Notes under the pieces: model-generated
What the model saw: the letters and a program-made list of their open reading frames with translations, nothing else
Database searches by the model: none
Told to the model about the DNA's origin: nothing
Shown: piece after piece, positions 38,218-49,423 of the stretch
Numbering within the stretch: position 1 is the first letter of the stretch
Layout of the letters: every line of letters begins with the position of its first letter
Translations under genes and position numbers: made by a program
Source of the DNA: Okeania sp. KiyG1
GTDB taxonomy: Bacteria > Cyanobacteriota > Cyanobacteriia > Cyanobacteriales > Microcoleaceae
DNA length: 50,678 nt
Direction: 5' to 3'
Assembly: GCF_014132355.1 (NCBI RefSeq)
Contig: NZ_BLZO01000032.1
Span: 1-50,678, forward strand

Positions 38218-41160
38218 ATGTCAATGATGTATAGTGTTGTTCAAAATTTACAGCAAAGTGTCGCTCAGTTGACAGAAGAGTTAAAAAAAGAGAAAGCAGA
38301 ACATCAATTGACTAAGAATGCTCTCCAAAAAAGTGAAGTACGTTTACGAATACTCACTAATCAAGCATCTTTAATTATTTGGGAAGTAGATAGCAAAGGT
38401 ATATTTACTTTTGTCGAAGGAGAAAAAGCAATTAAATCAGAATATTTAATTGGTAAATCAATTTTTGAGTTATACAAAAACCATCAAGAAGTATTAGATA
38501 AAACTCACTTGGCACTGACAGGTAATGAAGTTAAATGGTTTGGGGAAGCGGAAGATATAGAATATGAAACTAGAGTAATTCCCCAAATATCTGAAAGTGG
38601 TGAAACAGTAGGATTAATAGGAGTTAATATCAATGTTAATGTCAGTAAAAATACTCAACTAGAAGACCCTGAATATCAACTAAGACTAGAAGAAAAATTT
38701 GAGGAAAAAATATCTGCCTTAAGAGAATCAAATGAACTACTTATAGATGAGATTATTAAACATAAGCAAGCCAGAGAAGAATTATTATATAGGCTAAATT
38801 TTGAAGAATTAATTACTACTTTGTCAACTCACTTTATTAATTTAGCCCCAGACGAGATAGATAGTGGAATTCAAGTAGCTTTGGAATGGATAGGAACTTT
38901 TAGTGGTGTAGATCGTAGCTATATATTTTTACTGGATGAAACTTGTAGTTACATCAACAATGATTATGAGTGGTGTGCCAGTGGAATTACACCACAAATT
39001 GAGCAAAGAAAACAAATACCAATTACAGCATTAGAAGAGTGGAATGAGCAAATAAAAAACCTAGAAACAATTTATATTCCAAGTACAACTAAACTACCAA
39101 AAGAAAAGTCGATAAGTAAAAGATTGTTGCGTCTGCAATGTATAAAATCTTTGGTTGTTGTACCAATGGCATATCGTGGTATTTTTATTGGATTTTTAGG
39201 ATTCGATTCAGTTAAAGAGGAAAAAAATTGGTCAGAAGATATTATTGCTCTGCTCAGAATTATGGGAGAAATGTTTATTAATGCTCTAGAAAGAAAACGG
39301 GTAGAAATAGCTTTAGCAGAAAGTGAGAAAAAATATAGGCATCTAGTAGAAACTTCTCAAGATTTAATTTGGTCACTAGATACTGAAGGACGTTTTACTT
39401 TTGTTAATCAAGCAGCTAAACGCATTTATGGCTATGAAACAACAGAAATTATTGGTTGTTATCTAACAGATTTTATAGCTCGAGAAGAAGTAGAAAAATA
39501 TACGGCAACAAATATAAAAAATATTACGCAAATACCGATATTTACTCAAGATAATTCCTCCAGTTATCAATGGGAAACTATACATAAACGCCAAGATGGA
39601 ATACCTGTAAATCTTAACTTTAATGCCATCGCTTTACGAGATAAATTTGGAAATTTTCAAGGTGCTATAGGTACTGCTACTGATATCACTCAACGCAAAA
39701 AATCAGAAGAAGCTTTACAAAGAGCTAAAGACCAACTACAAGCAGTTTTAGATGCTGTGCCTTGGTTCGTTTCTTGGATTAGTTCGGAGTTAATATATAT
39801 AGGAGTAAATAGGCAATTAGCAGCCAGTTTTAATTTACCTCCAGAAACATTTATTGGTCAAGAAATAGGTTTTCTAGGCAGTAGTTTGTGCTTCGTTGAT
39901 TTTATTAGTGACTTTTTCTCTAGTTCGGCACAACAAATATCTCAGGAAGTTGAAACAACACTTAATGGTAGTGTTAAAAATTATTTGGTTGTAGTTCAGA
40001 AATATGCTCAAGGAAAAGCATTAGTTTCGGTTGGAATAGATATTACTGCTCGTAAACAAGCAGAGGCGATGAAAAGTAAATTAATTGCTTCACTTCAGGA
40101 ATCTGAAAAAAAATTTCGTAGCCTTTATGAAGCAACAAGTGATGCTGTTATTCTCCTAGATAAAAATGGAATTATTGATTGTAATCTTGCAACTTTAAAA
40201 ATGTTTGGTTTAAATAATAAAGAAGAGTTTTACAGTCATAACTTAGCAGATTTTTATCCTGAATCTCAGCACAATGGCAAAAAATCTGCTCAGTTAATCA
40301 AAAGATATATGGTTCAAGCAATTGTCAAAGGTAATAATTGTTTCGAGTGGATAAATCAAAGAGCAGATAAATCAGAATTTCCCACAGAAGTTTTATTAAC
40401 TGCGATGAAAACAAGTGAATATCCTCAAAAAAAATCAAGCAAAAAATCAACTAAAAATATAGTATTTCAAGTAGTAATTCGTGATATTACTGAGAGAAAA
40501 CGTGATGAAGAACAAATCAAAGAATCTTTAGCAGAAAAAGAGGTTTTACTAAAAGAAATTCATCATCGAGTCAAAAACAATCTGCAAGTAATTTCTAGTT
40601 TATTAAGACTACAATCAAGATATATTAAAGATGAAATAATTTTAGAAATGTTAAAAGAGAGCCAAAACCGAGTTAGATCCATGGCTCTTGTCCATGAACA
40701 TTTATATCAATCAAAAGACTTGTCTAAAGTTAATTTTACTGAATATATTTCCAGTCTAGCTGTTCACTTATTCCAAGCTTATGCAGTTAAAGCAAGAGGT
40801 GTAAAATTAAATATAAACGTAATTCCTATTTGCTTAAATATTGATACAGTAATTCCCTGTGGTCTGATTGTTAATGAATTGGTTTCTAATTCTCTCAAGT
40901 ATGCTTTTCCAGAAGAATTTCCAGGAGAAATTTTCATAGAATTTGATTATGACGAGGGCGACCAAAACCAATTTATTCTCAAAGTAGCTGATAATGGAAT
41001 TAGTTTTCCTCAAGATTTAGACTATCAAAACTCTGGTTCTTTAGGTCTACGTTTAGTCTGTTCATTAGTAAGACAACTTAAGGGAAATATTGAGCTAGTT
41101 AATGAAGTAGGAACAGTTTTTCAAATAACTTTTTCTAGCTTGAATTCAAGTAAATTATAA
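38218..41160 (+). CDS. Multi-PAS/GAF hybrid-type sensor histidine kinase
   Basis: A 980-residue cytoplasmic-looking sensor kinase with no obvious membrane helix. The order is: coiled start (1-40), PAS (about 43-165, [13 protein letters not shown]), GAF (about 195-360, [20 protein letters not shown]), PAS (about 371-490, [16 protein letters not shown]), PAS (about 500-620), PAS (about 635-765, [14 protein letters not shown]). A HisKA_2-type phosphoacceptor with [20 protein letters not shown] and an HATPase with [19 protein letters not shown] and ADNGISFP follow. The phosphoacceptor is the His in HHRVKNN. The regulator at 41319 is probably its partner. Start: ATG 38218, with two more ATGs at codons 3 and 4. 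Confidence 0.92.
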   Translation: MSMMYSVVQNLQQSVAQLTEELKKEKAEHQLTKNALQKSEVRLRILTNQASLIIWEVDSKGIFTFVEGEKAIKSEYLIGKSIFELYKNHQEVLDKTHLALTGNEVKWFGEAEDIEYETRVIPQISESGETVGLIGVNINVNVSKNTQLEDPEYQLRLEEKFEEKISALRESNELLIDEIIKHKQAREELLYRLNFEELITTLSTHFINLAPDEIDSGIQVALEWIGTFSGVDRSYIFLLDETCSYINNDYEWCASGITPQIEQRKQIPITALEEWNEQIKNLETIYIPSTTKLPKEKSISKRLLRLQCIKSLVVVPMAYRGIFIGFLGFDSVKEEKNWSEDIIALLRIMGEMFINALERKRVEIALAESEKKYRHLVETSQDLIWSLDTEGRFTFVNQAAKRIYGYETTEIIGCYLTDFIAREEVEKYTATNIKNITQIPIFTQDNSSSYQWETIHKRQDGIPVNLNFNAIALRDKFGNFQGAIGTATDITQRKKSEEALQRAKDQLQAVLDAVPWFVSWISSELIYIGVNRQLAASFNLPPETFIGQEIGFLGSSLCFVDFISDFFSSSAQQISQEVETTLNGSVKNYLVVVQKYAQGKALVSVGIDITARKQAEAMKSKLIASLQESEKKFRSLYEATSDAVILLDKNGIIDCNLATLKMFGLNNKEEFYSHNLADFYPESQHNGKKSAQLIKRYMVQAIVKGNNCFEWINQRADKSEFPTEVLLTAMKTSEYPQKKSSKKSTKNIVFQVVIRDITERKRDEEQIKESLAEKEVLLKEIHHRVKNNLQVISSLLRLQSRYIKDEIILEMLKESQNRVRSMALVHEHLYQSKDLSKVNFTEYISSLAVHLFQAYAVKARGVKLNINVIPICLNIDTVIPCGLIVNELVSNSLKYAFPEEFPGEIFIEFDYDEGDQNQFILKVADNGISFPQDLDYQNSGSLGLRLVCSLVRQLKGNIELVNEVGTVFQITFSSLNSSKL

Positions 41161-41161
41161 A

Positions 41162-41301
41162 GGGCGCATCTCTTATGTGCAAAAATACTTTTTTCCTATA
41201 TATTATATTGCCTATTGCCAGATGAGCTGTTGCCTATTGCCAGATGAGCTGTTGCCTAAAAGCGGTAAATTTTTTGCTTTATTCAAAATTGAGATGCACC
41301 C
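41162..41301. mobile_element. 140-bp miniature element between sensor and regulator genes
   Basis: GGGCGCATCTC and GAGATGCACCC are the ends, and the flanks ATTATAAA and ATTATAGA match in seven of eight bases. It is the second copy of the 4981-5107 family, in reverse. It begins two bases after the sensor stop codon, so the target duplication includes that stop. A GCCAGATGAGCTGTTGCC unit is repeated inside. Confidence 0.88.
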
Positions 41302-41318
41302 ATTATAGAGGAGTAAAA

Positions 41319-43037
41319 ATGTCAAAATCAAAAATTCTAATTGTCGAAGACGAAAGTATCATTGCTGAAGATTTAGCAGATAGTCTGAGAGTGATGGGTT
41401 ATACGGTTATGGATATTGTCTCTTCCGCAGAAGAAGCAATTTTAATAGCAGTAGAAAAACAACCTAATTTAATATTAATGGATGTAATGTTACAAGGAAA
41501 AATGGATGGGATAACAGCAGCAGAACAAATTCATTTAACCTCCCAAATACCAATAATCTTCTTAACAGCTTACACCGATGACAAAACATTGCAGAGAGTA
41601 AAAGCAACAAATCCTTTTGGTTATATTGTTAAACCATTTGAAGAAAGAAACTTATATTTAACTATCGAAATAGCTCTCCAAAGACACCAGTACGACCCCA
41701 TAACTCAATTACCAAATCGTTCTTTATTTACAGCTCGACTTAATGAAACTATCTCCTATCAAAATCAGAGTAGTTTAGAAAAATTATGTCATCTAAATAA
41801 ATCTCAAAACGATATATCTTTTCCAATAATACCTATCCTTTATATTAGCCTAGATAGAATTAATAGAATTAAAATAACCTTGGGGGGTAAAAATGGAGAA
41901 TTGGTACTTTGTACTGTGGCAAAAAAACTAAATAAATCTATTGATTCAATAGATATGTTAGCTCATTTAGAAGCTGCTGAATTTGGGATAATTCTCAAAC
42001 CAGTAGAAAAAAAGCAAGAAGTGGCAGATATAGCTCAATCTATATTAGATACAATTTCTCAACCAATTTTTTTAGAAGGTTATGAAATTTATATCACTGC
42101 TAGTATAGGCATTACCTTTTATCCATTAGATGATGTAGAAGCAAATGAACTACTAAAAAATGCCAATGCAGCAATGTATCATGCTCAACAAAAAGGAGGT
42201 AATAATTATCAATTTCATCAATCAGAAACAGCTTTTATTTCTTTAGAACAACTAGGTTTAGAAACTGACTTGCATAATGCTTTAAAACGCTCAGAATTTC
42301 AAGTTTATTATCAACCAAAAGTTAATATTAAGACTGGTAAAATTACTGGAGCAGAAGCTTTAGTACGTTGGTGTCACCCAAAAAGAGGTTTAGTATCACC
42401 AGCAGAATTTATTCCTTTAGCAGAAGAAACAGGTTTAATTATCCCTATAGGAGAATGGGTTTTGCGTACTGCTTGTAATCAAACAAGAATCTGGCAAGAA
42501 GTAGGTTTTGGGCTTTTAGAAATAGCAGTTAATTTATCAAGATGCCAATTTACACAAAGAAATATTCAAGAAAGAATTATTAAAATTATTCAAGAAACTG
42601 GTTTAAAGCCTAACTACTTAGAATTAGAAATAACAGAAAGTTTAGTCATGCAAAATGAAAAAGCTGCAACTCAAATTATGGAAGCATGGCAAACCTTTGG
42701 GATTAATATATCAATGGATGATTTTGGTACAGGGTATTCATCCTTAAGTTATCTCAGAGAATTTCCATTTGATGTAATTAAAATAGACCGCTGTTTTATT
42801 CGTAATATTACTGAAGATAGTAAGACAGAAGCAATTACAATTGCCATTATTCAAATGGCTCATAATTTAAACTTAAAAGTAGTTGCCGAAGGAGTAGAAA
42901 CTCAATCCGAATTAGACTTTCTTCGTAAATATGACTGTGACGAAATTCAAGGCTATTTATTCAGTGCTCCATTACCCACATCCAAGTTTGAAAATTTATT
43001 AAAAACTAATCAATTATCAAAATTTCCAAGCATTTAA
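41319..43037 (+). CDS. REC-GGDEF(degenerate)-EAL response regulator
   Basis: 573 residues from the ATG at 41319, which follows GAGGAG by about 6 bp. The frame is open to 41244, but that DNA is the miniature element. The receiver (1-120) has VEDES, LILMDVM with the phosphoacceptor Asp and VKPFEE. The GGDEF domain (about 130-315) has EAAEFG in place of GGDEF, so cyclase activity is unlikely. The EAL domain has AEALVRW, ELEITES, MDDFGTGYSSLSYL and VVAEGVETQ, all catalytic residues for c-di-GMP hydrolysis. It probably lowers c-di-GMP on a signal from the upstream kinase. The ComFB protein at 12321 is a possible receptor in the same network. Confidence 0.92.
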   Translation: MSKSKILIVEDESIIAEDLADSLRVMGYTVMDIVSSAEEAILIAVEKQPNLILMDVMLQGKMDGITAAEQIHLTSQIPIIFLTAYTDDKTLQRVKATNPFGYIVKPFEERNLYLTIEIALQRHQYDPITQLPNRSLFTARLNETISYQNQSSLEKLCHLNKSQNDISFPIIPILYISLDRINRIKITLGGKNGELVLCTVAKKLNKSIDSIDMLAHLEAAEFGIILKPVEKKQEVADIAQSILDTISQPIFLEGYEIYITASIGITFYPLDDVEANELLKNANAAMYHAQQKGGNNYQFHQSETAFISLEQLGLETDLHNALKRSEFQVYYQPKVNIKTGKITGAEALVRWCHPKRGLVSPAEFIPLAEETGLIIPIGEWVLRTACNQTRIWQEVGFGLLEIAVNLSRCQFTQRNIQERIIKIIQETGLKPNYLELEITESLVMQNEKAATQIMEAWQTFGINISMDDFGTGYSSLSYLREFPFDVIKIDRCFIRNITEDSKTEAITIAIIQMAHNLNLKVVAEGVETQSELDFLRKYDCDEIQGYLFSAPLPTSKFENLLKTNQLSKFPSI

Positions 43038-43038
43038 A

Positions 43039-43116
43039 GGTAAGGAAGAAGGAAGAAGGAAGAAGGAAGAAGGAAGAAGGAAGAAGGAAGAAGGAAGAAG
43101 GAAGAAGGAAGAAGGC
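43039..43116. repeat. GAAGGAA heptamer run
   Basis: About ten near-perfect copies of AAGAAGG follow the EAL gene stop directly. It is of the same type as at 23104 and 28166. Confidence 0.95.
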
Positions 43117-43649
43117 AGAAAAAATCATAGAAATAGGTAGTTTTTAGGATGAGAGAGCAGCTCATTATTAAAAAGTAATACCATGCATGAAAAAAGAGTT
43201 ACGAATAATAAGCACCATCGCGCATACTTTCATATAACCCGCATTTCGCACCACAAAATGTAGCATAAAAACATAAGTCAAAAGTCAGAAATCAAAAGTA
43301 AGAAATAAGAAGAAAATTATAGTGGTCAATAGTAGTCAAGGATTCAGTAAGTAGGGTTTGCTGAATATTTAACTGAGAATTTGACTCCCGATCGAGGTAA
43401 ATGAAGATAATTTATATAGTATAAATATCTAAGCAAACTACGGATTTTATACTAATTTTTATGTTACAAATTGAAGTGCGGAATGTGGGATATAAAGTCT
43501 ATTTGACGAAGCGGTGCGACCCCAAGACGACACCAGCTCCCTTGCGGAACGCGCACCAAGACAAAAAGATAATTTACAACATCAAAAATGGTATTAAATC
43601 TATTAATTCATAATTCAGACTTCAGCAATTCTGTTTGCGGAGCATTCCG
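43117..43649. other. Intergenic stretch with short palindromes
   Basis: No gene is seen. 43508-43562 (AAGCGGTGCGACCCC to GGAACGCGCACCAAGA) is a short palindromic repeat also found inside the tnpB at 49754-49808. TTTGCGGAGCATTCCGTAG is at 43634. Upstream of these, AT-rich DNA at 43400-43460 could be a promoter but no gene follows. Confidence 0.6.
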
Positions 43650-44036
43650 TAGAAAATTCTTACCAAAAATCAACGGGACCTTGTTGGGAATCAAATCAGA
43701 ATTCCTCTGGGAACAACCATAAAACGATGGTTTAAATTAGACAGCTTTTTAATACCAATGCCATCTAATCTACAGTTTGTAGTTCTCAAAGAATTGCGGA
43801 TACTACCACGTAATCAATGTTTCTATGTTGAGTTTGTCTACAACAAAGAGGTTGCACCTCAACATGAATTAAATCCTAAAAATGTTTTGGGAATCGACCC
43901 TGGTATTAATAATTGGTTAAGTTGCGTTTCTAACGTTGGTACTAGCTTGATTATTGATGGATGCAAGGTGAAAAGCCTGAATCAGTGGTATAACAAACGA
44001 GTTTCTACTTTGAAAGAAGGTAAGCCACAAAGTAGC
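43650..44036 (+). pseudogene. Middle fragment of an IS200/IS605 tnpB
   Basis: In-frame text reads IRIPLGTTIKRWFKLDS, FVVLKELRILPRNQCFYVEF and VLGIDPGINNWLSCVSN, the last carrying the RuvC-I aspartate, then VKSLNQWYNKRV. It then runs into tandem repeats instead of the C-terminal half. The N-terminus is missing too. The subgroup fits the N-terminal fragment at 26622, but the two are 17 kb apart. Confidence 0.8.
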
Positions 44037-44044
44037 GTTCTTAA

Positions 44045-44292
44045 CATCCATTCCACAGCTATATCGCTCTGTTTAGCGATTATTGATATTCTATTCATCT
44101 ATTGTCCAATAGTTATTGCTCTGCTGAGAAAGCGTACGCTCTGTTTCGCGATTATTGATATTCTATTCATCTATTGTCCAATAGTTATTGCTGTGCTGAT
44201 TAAGCCTCAAAGGTTTTACAGGTAAAAGTTTCAGCCTTTTTCACCTCAAACATTGATGTTCTATTGATCTATTGTCCAATAGTTACAGCAGT
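44045..44292. repeat. Three short direct repeats replacing the end of tnpB
   Basis: ATTGATATTCTATTCATCTA with ATTGTCCAATAGTTA recurs at 44082, 44153 and 44252, 71 and 99 bp apart. ATTGTCCAAT is itself near-palindromic (ATTG...CAAT). GCGTACGCTCTGTTTCGCG occurs between the first two. It is non-coding beyond a fortuitous extension of the tnpB frame. Confidence 0.85.
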
Positions 44293-44427
44293 TTCCGCGC
44301 ATTATGAAGTACATATGCGGAGCAAGTGTGGCAGCACTTTCATGCAACAAAGCCACAAACATTTATCAATTTTGTATAACATCACCTGAAAGTAGAAGGG
44401 AAAGAGCAAAACTGAAGAAGTCATAAA

Positions 44428-45576
44428 TCAAACTATACTTGTGGAAAGCCACCACCCAAAACCTAAACCTAATCCAGAAATAATAGCTAAAATCAAAAAA
44501 GTAGAAAATCCATTAAACAACTCTATTAATTTTTCTCCCGCAACCATTTGAGAAACCACTCCTGCCACAATACCAATAGCTACCCATAACCCAACAATAA
44601 TATTAGGGCCAGCACTAGCCAAAGCGATCGCCACATTTTTAGACCGAGCAGAATTCCAAGCAGCAGACCAAGCTCCAACCCAAGCTCCCAAAATAAACCC
44701 AAGCATACTACCAACACCAGTACCATTCTTCAAACCAATCACAGCATCCACTATTGTCCCAAAAATAAATCCAGCAGCAGACCAAATAATAGAACCAACA
44801 ATCACCAATAAAACATTTTCAGCCCCATTACCAGCCAAAAATCCCCCCAAAGCAATTACTCCATCAATAGTTACCACAGCAGCAACTGTTCTGGCCTGGG
44901 GTTCAGTGCCAGCAATTAACCCTAAACTACATCCAACTATCGCCCATGCTAAAGCAGTGATTATACCTCCCACAGAATTTCCAGCTATCCAACCTGCTCC
45001 CCCTCCAGCACCTAATAAGGCGATCGCCCAACATTTTTGAGAACCGGTTCCTTCAATTGCCAAAACAGTCATTCCCATCCATGCCACACCCTCAACTACG
45101 GCCCAACTCCAGACAGGAGCTTTGGAAATAACTAATACCCAGGCAGTCAAAGCATAAAACAGGAAAGTAGCAATTAAACTACCCCAAGGAATGCCAGAAG
45201 TTGTTGAATGTGTTTGATGAGTGTGAACAGAGAACTGTTGAAAATGATTATTAGCGTTAGAATTTTCTGGCCTTTGAGGAGAAGGGGTAGGCTGAGGAGA
45301 GGGTGGACGACGAGGTGATGATTGTTGTGTTTGAGTGGGAGTTTTTCGTTTCGGAACAGTTTGTGGTTGAGAATCATTCAAAAAATACCGTAATTTTCGG
45401 TAAGCTTCATTAATCTCTTTGAGACGAATTTGAGCTTTTGCTTGGAGACGAGTATTTTGGGCAAAGCGGTCTGGATGCCATACAAAGGCTAAATCTCGGT
45501 AAGCTTGTTTCACTTGATCTAGAGAAGCACCAGGTTCAAGTTCTAGAATTTTATAGTATTGATTTATCTCATCCAC
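44428..45576 (-). CDS. DnaJ-domain membrane protein
   Basis: A 382-residue protein. The N-terminal J domain (about 5-68, YYKILELEPGASLDQVKQAY, WHPDRF with the HPD motif, EINEAYRKLR) would stimulate an Hsp70. A Pro/Gln/Ser-rich linker follows (about 75-125). From about 130 to the end there are eight or more Gly/Ala-rich hydrophobic segments (IIVGLWVAIGIVAGVVSQM, LILAIISGLGLGFGWWL), so the rest is embedded in a membrane. This layout tethers DnaK activity to the membrane. Start: ATG at 45576. The terminal T of the gene is at 44428. No frameshift is seen. Confidence 0.88.
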   Translation of the reverse strand: MDEINQYYKILELEPGASLDQVKQAYRDLAFVWHPDRFAQNTRLQAKAQIRLKEINEAYRKLRYFLNDSQPQTVPKRKTPTQTQQSSPRRPPSPQPTPSPQRPENSNANNHFQQFSVHTHQTHSTTSGIPWGSLIATFLFYALTAWVLVISKAPVWSWAVVEGVAWMGMTVLAIEGTGSQKCWAIALLGAGGGAGWIAGNSVGGIITALAWAIVGCSLGLIAGTEPQARTVAAVVTIDGVIALGGFLAGNGAENVLLVIVGSIIWSAAGFIFGTIVDAVIGLKNGTGVGSMLGFILGAWVGAWSAAWNSARSKNVAIALASAGPNIIVGLWVAIGIVAGVVSQMVAGEKLIELFNGFSTFLILAIISGLGLGFGWWLSTSIV

Positions 45577-45999
45577 ATTAGAAAAATAATTCAGTAATTA
45601 GGGCAGTTAGGAATTTAGTGGTTTGACGTTATAGCAGTGGAAGGAAAGCTTAGGAAAGATCGAGAGCTTAAAATTCAGGCAACGTAAGATTTTTCCTTCT
45701 TCCTTCTTTCTTCTTCCTTCTGCTATATCGAAAGTCTTATTTTTTAGGTTGGTATTATATGGCAGGGAGAAGGTGGGCTAGAAGAGTGGGAAAAATATTT
45801 CCTCTTTGATTCATCATTACTCTATGTCCTAAGCAACTCAATATTTGATATATAAAACAAAACCAACAGATAGTTAGTTCCATTTTGACCTCAAAGTAAG
45901 AAAAATGCCATATCACTCTTGTGAGTTTACAGCCTCAAAAAACTGTAGCGCTAGATATTTGCCTCTGTTTTTCTCAGATATAAAGGTAATTCTAAAAAT
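45577..45999. other. Intergenic, one TATAGCAG-family element (45630-45727)
   Basis: TATAGCAGTGGAAGGAAAGC at 45630 and CTTCCTTCTGCTATA at 45727 mark a copy of the 5298-5395 element with the same AAGC/CAGGCAACGTAAGATTTTTCC interior, cited as GGCAACGTAAGATTTTT. The remaining 270 bp hold a degenerate first unit of the following array (around 45945) and no gene. Confidence 0.75.
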
Positions 46000-48356
46000 A
46001 TTTCTTCCCCCTACCTAGACTACTGAGAGTAAAAATCTCCATTGCCAAATTCAAATCTTTATCTGACAAAAAACTATAACGTTACAGATTTGCCTCTACT
46101 TCCCTAAGATGGAAAAGTAAGTCTTTGAAAGATTTTCTCTACTTACACTCAAAATCTCAATTCAAAAATCAATATCAATATCTGGGAACAAAACTATAAC
46201 GTTACAGATTTGCCTCTACTTCCCTGAGATGGAAAAGTAAGTCTGAGAAGATTTTCTCTAATTACACTCAAAATCTCAATTCAAAAATCAATATCTGGGA
46301 AAAAAACTATAACGTTACAAATTTGCCTCTACTTCCCTGAGATGGAAAAGTAAGTCTGAGAAGATTTTCTCTAATTACACTCAAAATCTCAATTCAAAAA
46401 TCAATATCTGGGAAAAAAACTATAACGTTATAGATTCACCTCTACTTCCTGAAGATGGAAAAGTAAATCTGAGAAGATTTTCTCTAATTGCACTCAAAAT
46501 CTCAATTCAAAAATCAATATCAATATCTGGGAACAAAACTATAACGTTACAGATTTTTCTCTACTTCCCTGAGATGGAAAAGTAAGTCTGAGAAGATTTT
46601 CTCTAATTACACTCAAAATCTCAATTCAAAAATCAATATCAATTATCTGGGAAAAACTATAACGTTATAGATTTGCCTCTACTTCCCGAAGATGGAAAAG
46701 TAAATCTGAGAAGATTTTCTCTAATTGCACTCAAAATCTCAATTCAAAAATCAATATCAATTATCTGGGAAAAAACTATAACGTTATAGATTTGCCTCTA
46801 CTTCCCGAAGATGGAAAAGTAAATCTGAGAAGATTTTCTCTACTTAACACTCAAAATCTCAATTCAAAAATCAATATCAATATCTGGGAAAAAAACTGTA
46901 ACGTTATAGATTTCTCTCTACTTCCCTGAGATGGAAAAGTAAGTCTGAGAAGATTTTCTCTAATTACACTCAAAATCTCAATTCAAAAATCAATATCAAT
47001 ATCTGGGAAAAAAACTGTAACGTTACAGATTTTTCTCTACTTCCCTGAGATGGAAAAGTAAGTCTGAGAAGATTTTCTCTAATTACACTCAAAATCTCAA
47101 TTCAAAAATCAATATCAATATCTGGGAACAAAACTATAACGTTATAGATTTGCCTCTACTTCCCTGAGATGGAAAAGTAAGTCTGAGAAGATTTCTTCTA
47201 CTTACACTCAAAATCTCAATTCAAAAATCAATATCAATTATCTGGGAAAAAAACTATAACGTTATAAATTTGCGTCTACTTCCCTGAGATGGAAAAGTAA
47301 GTCTGAGAAGATTTTCTCTAATTACACTCAAAATCTCAATTCAAAAATCAATATCAATTATCTGGGAAAAAAACTATAACGTTATAAATTCACCTCTACT
47401 TCCCTGAGATGGAAAAGTAAGTCTGAGAAGATTTTCTCTAATTACACTCAAAATCTCAATTCAAAAATCAATATCAATTATCTGGGAAAAAAACTATAAC
47501 GTTATAAATTTGCGTCTACTTCCCGAAGATGGAAAGATAAGTCTCGGAAGATTTCTTCTACTTACACTCAAAATCTCAATTCAAAAATCAATATCAATTA
47601 TCTGGGAAAAAAACTATAACGTTATAGATTTCTCTCTACTTCCCTGAGATGGAAAAGTAAGTCTCGGAAGATTTCTTCTACTTACACTCAAAATCTCAAT
47701 TCAAAAATCAATATCAATTATCTGGGAAAAAAACTATAACGTTATAGATTTCTCTCTACTTCCCTGAGATGGAAAAGTAAGTCTCGGAAGATTTCTTCTA
47801 CTTACACTCAAAATCTCAATTCAAAAATCAATATCAATTATCTGGGAAAAAAACTATAACCTTACAGATTTCTCTCTACTTCCCTGAGATGGAAAAGTAA
47901 GTCTGAGAAGATTTCTTCTACTTACACTCAAAATCTCAATTCAAAAATCAATATCAATTATCTGGGGAAAAACTATAACCTTACAGATTTCTCTCTACTT
48001 CCCTGAGATGGAAAAGTAAGTCTCGGAAGATTTCTTCTACTTACACTCAAAATCTCAATTCAAAAATCAATATCAATTATCTGGGAAAAAACTATAACCT
48101 TACAGATTTCTCTCTACTTCCCTGAGATGGAAAAGTAAGTCTGAGAAGATTTCTTCTACTTACACTCAAAATCTCAATTCAAAAATCAATATCAATTATC
48201 TGGGGAAAAACTATAACCTTACAGATTTCTCTCTACTTCCCTGAGATGGAAAAGTAAGTCTCGGAAGATTTTCTCTAATTACACTCAAAATCTCAATTCA
48301 AAAATCAATATCAATTATCTGGGAAAAAAACTATAACGTTATAAATTTGCTTTTAC
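46000..48356. repeat. Tandem array, 20 copies of about 118 bp
   Basis: The palindrome CTATAACGTTATAG or a variant occurs at about 46074, 46194, 46309, 46422, 46540 and on to 48326, every 114-120 bp. Each unit also has CTACTTCCCTGAGATGG, AAAAGTAAGTCTGAG, GAGAAGATTTTCTC (a second palindrome) and ACTCAAAATCTCAATTC. In one unit (47003) both arms have changed together to CTGTAACGTTACAG. Several late units have CTATAACCTTACAG, which breaks the palindrome. There is no ORF. It ends 180 bp before polA. Confidence 0.95.
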
Positions 48357-48536
48357 GAAAATTAACAGACCCCAATATTCATTCCTACTAGATTATCGGT
48401 GCGGGGGGCGGGTTCACGCCCGTTGTGGGTAAAACCATTAACTTAACGCGGAACCCGCCCCTACCCATCATTTTAGGTGTGCCACGCCACTACCTACTCG
48501 CTAAAATAAACCAACATCTCAAAATATCAATATCAA
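48357..48536. other. polA upstream region with a GC-rich inverted repeat
   Basis: GGGGCGGGTTC (48405) and GAACCCGCCCC (48451) form an inverted pair around a 35-base spacer. They may be a small mobile hairpin. TTTTAGGTGTGCCACGCCAC at 48471 matches the end of the element at 19548-19661. Confidence 0.6.
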
Positions 48537-49340
48537 ATGTCTGCTAACCCTCCTACTGCTGTCCTCGTTGATGGCCATTCCCTTGCCTTTCGTTCCTACT
48601 ATGCTTTTGGCAAAAGTCGTAGTGGAGGCTTAAAAACTTCTACGGGCATCCCCACCAGTGTTTGTTTTGGTTTTCTGAAGTCTTTGTTAGAAGTTATGGA
48701 GACTCAAAAGCCAGAATATTTAGCGATCGCTTTTGATTTAGGACAACCTACATTTCGCCATGAAGCTGACAAAAACTATAAAGCAAATAGACAAGAAGCA
48801 CCTGACGATTTAATTGTTGATGTGGGAAATTTGAAGGACATTCTTAAAGCTTTTAATATATCTATAATTACTGTTGCTGGTTATGAAGCGGATGATGTAT
48901 TAGGAGCTTTAGCGCAAAAAGCTAGTGCTGCTGGTTTTCGGGTCAAAATTCTTTCGGGCGACCAAGATTTATTTCAATTAATAGATGTGGAAAAAGGTAT
49001 TAGTGTTTTACATTTAGCAGCAGGTAAAGGTAGCACTCCTAAAGAGTTTGGTCCTGAAGAAGTTAAGGAAAAATTGGGTATTTTACCGAATCAAGTTGTT
49101 GATTATAAAGCTCTTTGTGGAGATGCTTCTGATAATATTTCTGGTGTTAGGGGTATTGGGAAAAAGACAGCAGTTAAGTTGTTGAATGAATATGGTTCTT
49201 TAGCAGAAATTTATAGTTCTCTGATTGACATCCTCCCGACGCTGCACTTGCGTGACAGCAGGGGATTCCCTAGCATCACTGTTAGAGACTTTCTGTTTCA
49301 ATGCACCCGCCTTTCCTACGGAATGCTCCGCAAACGGTGA
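48537..49340 (+). CDS. polA: DNA polymerase I, 5' nuclease region only, truncated by an insertion sequence
   Basis: The frame encodes the PIN/FEN-type 5'-3' exonuclease of polymerase I. It has TAVLVDGHSLAFRSYYAF, TSVCFGFLKSLL, AIAFDLGQPTFRHE, YEADDVLGALA, ILSGDQDLFQLI and DASDNISGVRGIGKKTAVKL, which carry the metal-binding acidic residues. True codons stop at EIYSSL (49224). From 49225 the reading enters an IS200/IS605 right end, adding about 38 foreign residues. The 3'-5' exonuclease-like and polymerase domains are not in the window and must lie beyond 50678 if present. The truncated protein could still be an active flap nuclease. Confidence 0.9.
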   Translation: MSANPPTAVLVDGHSLAFRSYYAFGKSRSGGLKTSTGIPTSVCFGFLKSLLEVMETQKPEYLAIAFDLGQPTFRHEADKNYKANRQEAPDDLIVDVGNLKDILKAFNISIITVAGYEADDVLGALAQKASAAGFRVKILSGDQDLFQLIDVEKGISVLHLAAGKGSTPKEFGPEEVKEKLGILPNQVVDYKALCGDASDNISGVRGIGKKTAVKLLNEYGSLAEIYSSLIDILPTLHLRDSRGFPSITVRDFLFQCTRLSYGMLRKR

Positions 49341-49423
49341 TTTACTCTCCTCGGGTCTAAAAGCGCGCTCCACAGACTGACACTGCTCCTCCCGCAGCCT
49401 TCTTGGTGGGCGTTCCCTTGCGT

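Noticed and set aside
41244-41318. Upstream start of the REC-GGDEF-EAL regulator
   Set aside because: The codons lie in the miniature element and the receiver domain begins naturally at 41319 behind GAGGAG.
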